This document shows, in pieces, positions 23,892-25,076 of a DNA stretch of 25,076 bases (positions within the stretch are counted from its first letter, which is position 1; each line of letters begins with the position of its first letter). The translations under genes were made by a program, and so were the position numbers. The DNA is from Anaerolineales bacterium UBA3001 (GTDB lineage: Bacteria > Chloroflexota > Anaerolineae > Anaerolineales > UBA11657). Where the stretch lies: the NCBI GenBank assembly GCA_002346435.1, contig DDZT01000007.1, positions 1 to 25,076 of the forward strand. Direction: 5' to 3'. The notes beneath the pieces are model-generated. The model did no database searches, was not told the origin of the DNA, and saw only the letters and a list, made by a program, of their open reading frames with translations.

Positions 23892-24863
23892 TCAGTCCCG
23901 GTCATACGAAATTCTTGGATCAACCAACCCATAGAACAAATCCGCCAACAACTGAGTTGAAACAGTCAACACAGCCACCAACATCATTGTTGCCATTAAT
24001 ACTGGAATGTCAGTTCTTTCAGCAGCTGACCAAAATAACCGGCCCATACCAGGCCATGAAAACACCGTTTCTATGACTATAGTGCCAGACATAAAGTTAG
24101 GTATATCCAGACCTATCAGGGTAATAAGCGGTAATAGTGCATTTGGCAAAACATGCTTAAACAAAACAGTAGTTCTCGAAATACCCTTAGCGCGAGCCGT
24201 ACGGACAAAATCCATGTTAATCTTCTCCAACATTTCAGCCCGCACAAATCTGATATATCTAGCAGTAACGACAGTAGCCAGAGCCGTAGCTGGAAGAATC
24301 ACATGCGTAACCACCTGCCAAAATGTTTTTCCCACTTCAAATTCAAACATGCCTGACACTGGCAAGCTCGGAAGACCCCATTGCATAAATTGCACGGCAA
24401 ACAAATATATGAGCATTAAAGCTAGCCAAAACGACGGCGCTGCAATACCCAGAAAACTTATACCGGTCACAATATGGTCAAATATAGAATATTGGTATAC
24501 GGCACTAAGAACGCCTAGAGTTACCCCTAAAATTAATATAGCTACATATGAAAAGCCCATGAGTATAAGAGTATTGGGCAATCGACTTAACACCATCTCT
24601 GCTACGGGTTCACGCGTATAGTATGAGAAACCCCAATCACCGGTGAGCATATGCTTCAACCAATTAAGATACTGGATAGGCTTCGGTTTATCCAAACCAT
24701 ACTTTGCTTTAAGGCGTTGTATATCGTCAGCTGTAAGATCAGCTTCGACAGTAAAAGCAGCGAGAGGATCTCCAGTAGCCTGTATAACAAGGAAACCAAC
24801 AAACGAAATGATCAATATTAACGGAATTGCCTGCAACAATCGTCTTACAACTAGGGTTAGCAT
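23892..24863 (-). CDS. Peptide ABC transporter permease (OppB/DppB type)
   Basis: An inner-membrane permease of 323 residues from the chosen start (330 from the outer ATG at 24884). Landmarks are LVVRRLLQAIPLI at the N-terminus, then ATGDPLAAF, GLDKPKPIQYLNWL and GDWGFSYYTREPV, the usual OppB periplasmic region. The EAA coupling motif reads FVRTARAKGISRTTVLFKH, followed by VLPNALLP. GTIVIETVFSWPGMGRLF and DLFYGLVDPRI near the end are family hallmarks. I prefer ATG 24863 because GGAG lies 10 bases upstream; the outer ATG has no good site. It is the first permease after the binding-protein gene, from which it is separated by a hairpin. Confidence 0.92.
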   Translation of the reverse strand: MLTLVVRRLLQAIPLILIISFVGFLVIQATGDPLAAFTVEADLTADDIQRLKAKYGLDKPKPIQYLNWLKHMLTGDWGFSYYTREPVAEMVLSRLPNTLILMGFSYVAILILGVTLGVLSAVYQYSIFDHIVTGISFLGIAAPSFWLALMLIYLFAVQFMQWGLPSLPVSGMFEFEVGKTFWQVVTHVILPATALATVVTARYIRFVRAEMLEKINMDFVRTARAKGISRTTVLFKHVLPNALLPLITLIGLDIPNFMSGTIVIETVFSWPGMGRLFWSAAERTDIPVLMATMMLVAVLTVSTQLLADLFYGLVDPRISYDRD

Positions 24864-24943
24864 GTTATTCTGACTCCATACCATTCACACTCTTACTTGG
24901 CAACTTTTTATCAATAATACGACCACATCCATACACGCTTCTT

Positions 24944-25003
24944 AAAAACGAATGTCTGCAGCCACACTCTTTGCTTTCTAACATGAGGTGACTACAGACA
25001 TTC
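24944..25003 (-). terminator. Hairpin with T-run between binding protein and permease genes
   Basis: On the minus strand GAATGTCTGTAG (complement of 25003-24992) pairs with CTGCAGACATTC (complement of 24961-24950) in a 12-bp stem with one G-U pair. It is followed by G and TTTTT (complement of 24948-24944). The 30-base loop can pair further (CACCTC with GAGTGTG). The position, 35 bases after the binding-protein stop, fits a leaky terminator that makes more binding protein than permease. Confidence 0.7.
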
Positions 25004-25037
25004 TTCATATAGTTATCAAATATATTTACTATATTTG

Positions 25038-25076
25038 TTATTCACTCCACTCCCACTTGTGAATACCGCCGTACCA
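25038..25076 (-). CDS. C-terminal end of a peptide-ABC substrate-binding protein
   Basis: On the minus strand the frame from the right edge reads W-Y-G-G-I-H-K-W-E-W-S-E and then TAA (25040-25038). A Trp-rich, charged ending such as HKWEW is common in Opp/Dpp substrate-binding proteins. The position directly upstream of oppB-type and oppC-type genes is where the binding-protein gene normally stands. Only 12 residues are visible, so the call rests mostly on gene order. The protein itself lies outside the window. Confidence 0.55.
   Translation of the reverse strand, partial: WYGGIHKWEWSE

Noticed and set aside
24007..24621. Open frame of 204 codons on the + strand, antisense to the OppB-type permease gene
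   Set aside because: It mirrors a clear permease gene, has no ribosome site and its product resembles no protein; it is a shadow frame.
1..25076. CRISPR arrays, insertion sequences, phage genes, toxin-antitoxin pairs
   Set aside because: I looked for direct repeats, transposase or integrase motifs and small paired genes and saw none.

Overview
The window is AT-rich bacterial DNA with dense coding and no gap over 300 bases. The longest gap is about 220 bases, between the third and fourth genes of a paralogue array. No ribosomal RNA, phage, insertion sequence or CRISPR array is visible. The mix of a YfhO-type giant membrane protein, a tight recJ/fmt pair, imidazolonepropionase-like amidohydrolases and a large peptide-transport island would fit a free-living, probably marine Chloroflexota (Dehalococcoidia/SAR202-like) genome. 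That placement is an inference from gene content; the window holds no phylogenetic marker that I could test.

Left part (1-7659), mostly + strand: the C-terminal end of a short-chain dehydrogenase/reductase, a YfhO-family polytopic membrane protein, recJ on the minus strand, fmt diverging from recJ across a 58-base bidirectional promoter, an aquaporin-family channel with an altered first NPA box, a ketopantoate-reductase-family protein that appears to start at CTG, and tRNA-Pro(GGG).

Middle part (7660-10780), + strand: four consecutive, clearly related genes for small six-helix membrane proteins of a family I do not recognise. They share an almost invariant N-terminal motif (AEA-R/K-LG) and a conserved C-terminal helix. 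Genes 1-3 end at a strong intrinsic terminator. Gene 4 has its own promoter and its own terminator.

Right part (10788-25076), all minus strand: an island that reads, in transcription order, substrate-binding protein (only its last 12 residues), two peptide-ABC permeases, amidohydrolase, RidA, M20-peptidase homologue, second amidohydrolase, gamma-glutamyltransferase homologue, class-A-beta-lactamase-fold serine hydrolase, peptide-amidase-like amidase, two peptide-ABC ATPases and a fumarylacetoacetate-hydrolase-family enzyme. None of the enzymes has a recognisable signal peptide. The simplest reading is that an Opp/Dpp-type transporter brings in a peptide-like or amide compound that is then taken apart in the cytoplasm. 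The substrate is not evident. Several enzymes depart from their families at key residues, most strikingly the M20 homologue, which lacks three of the five usual zinc ligands. A hairpin with a T-run between the binding-protein gene and the permease gene probably lowers expression of the rest of the island.
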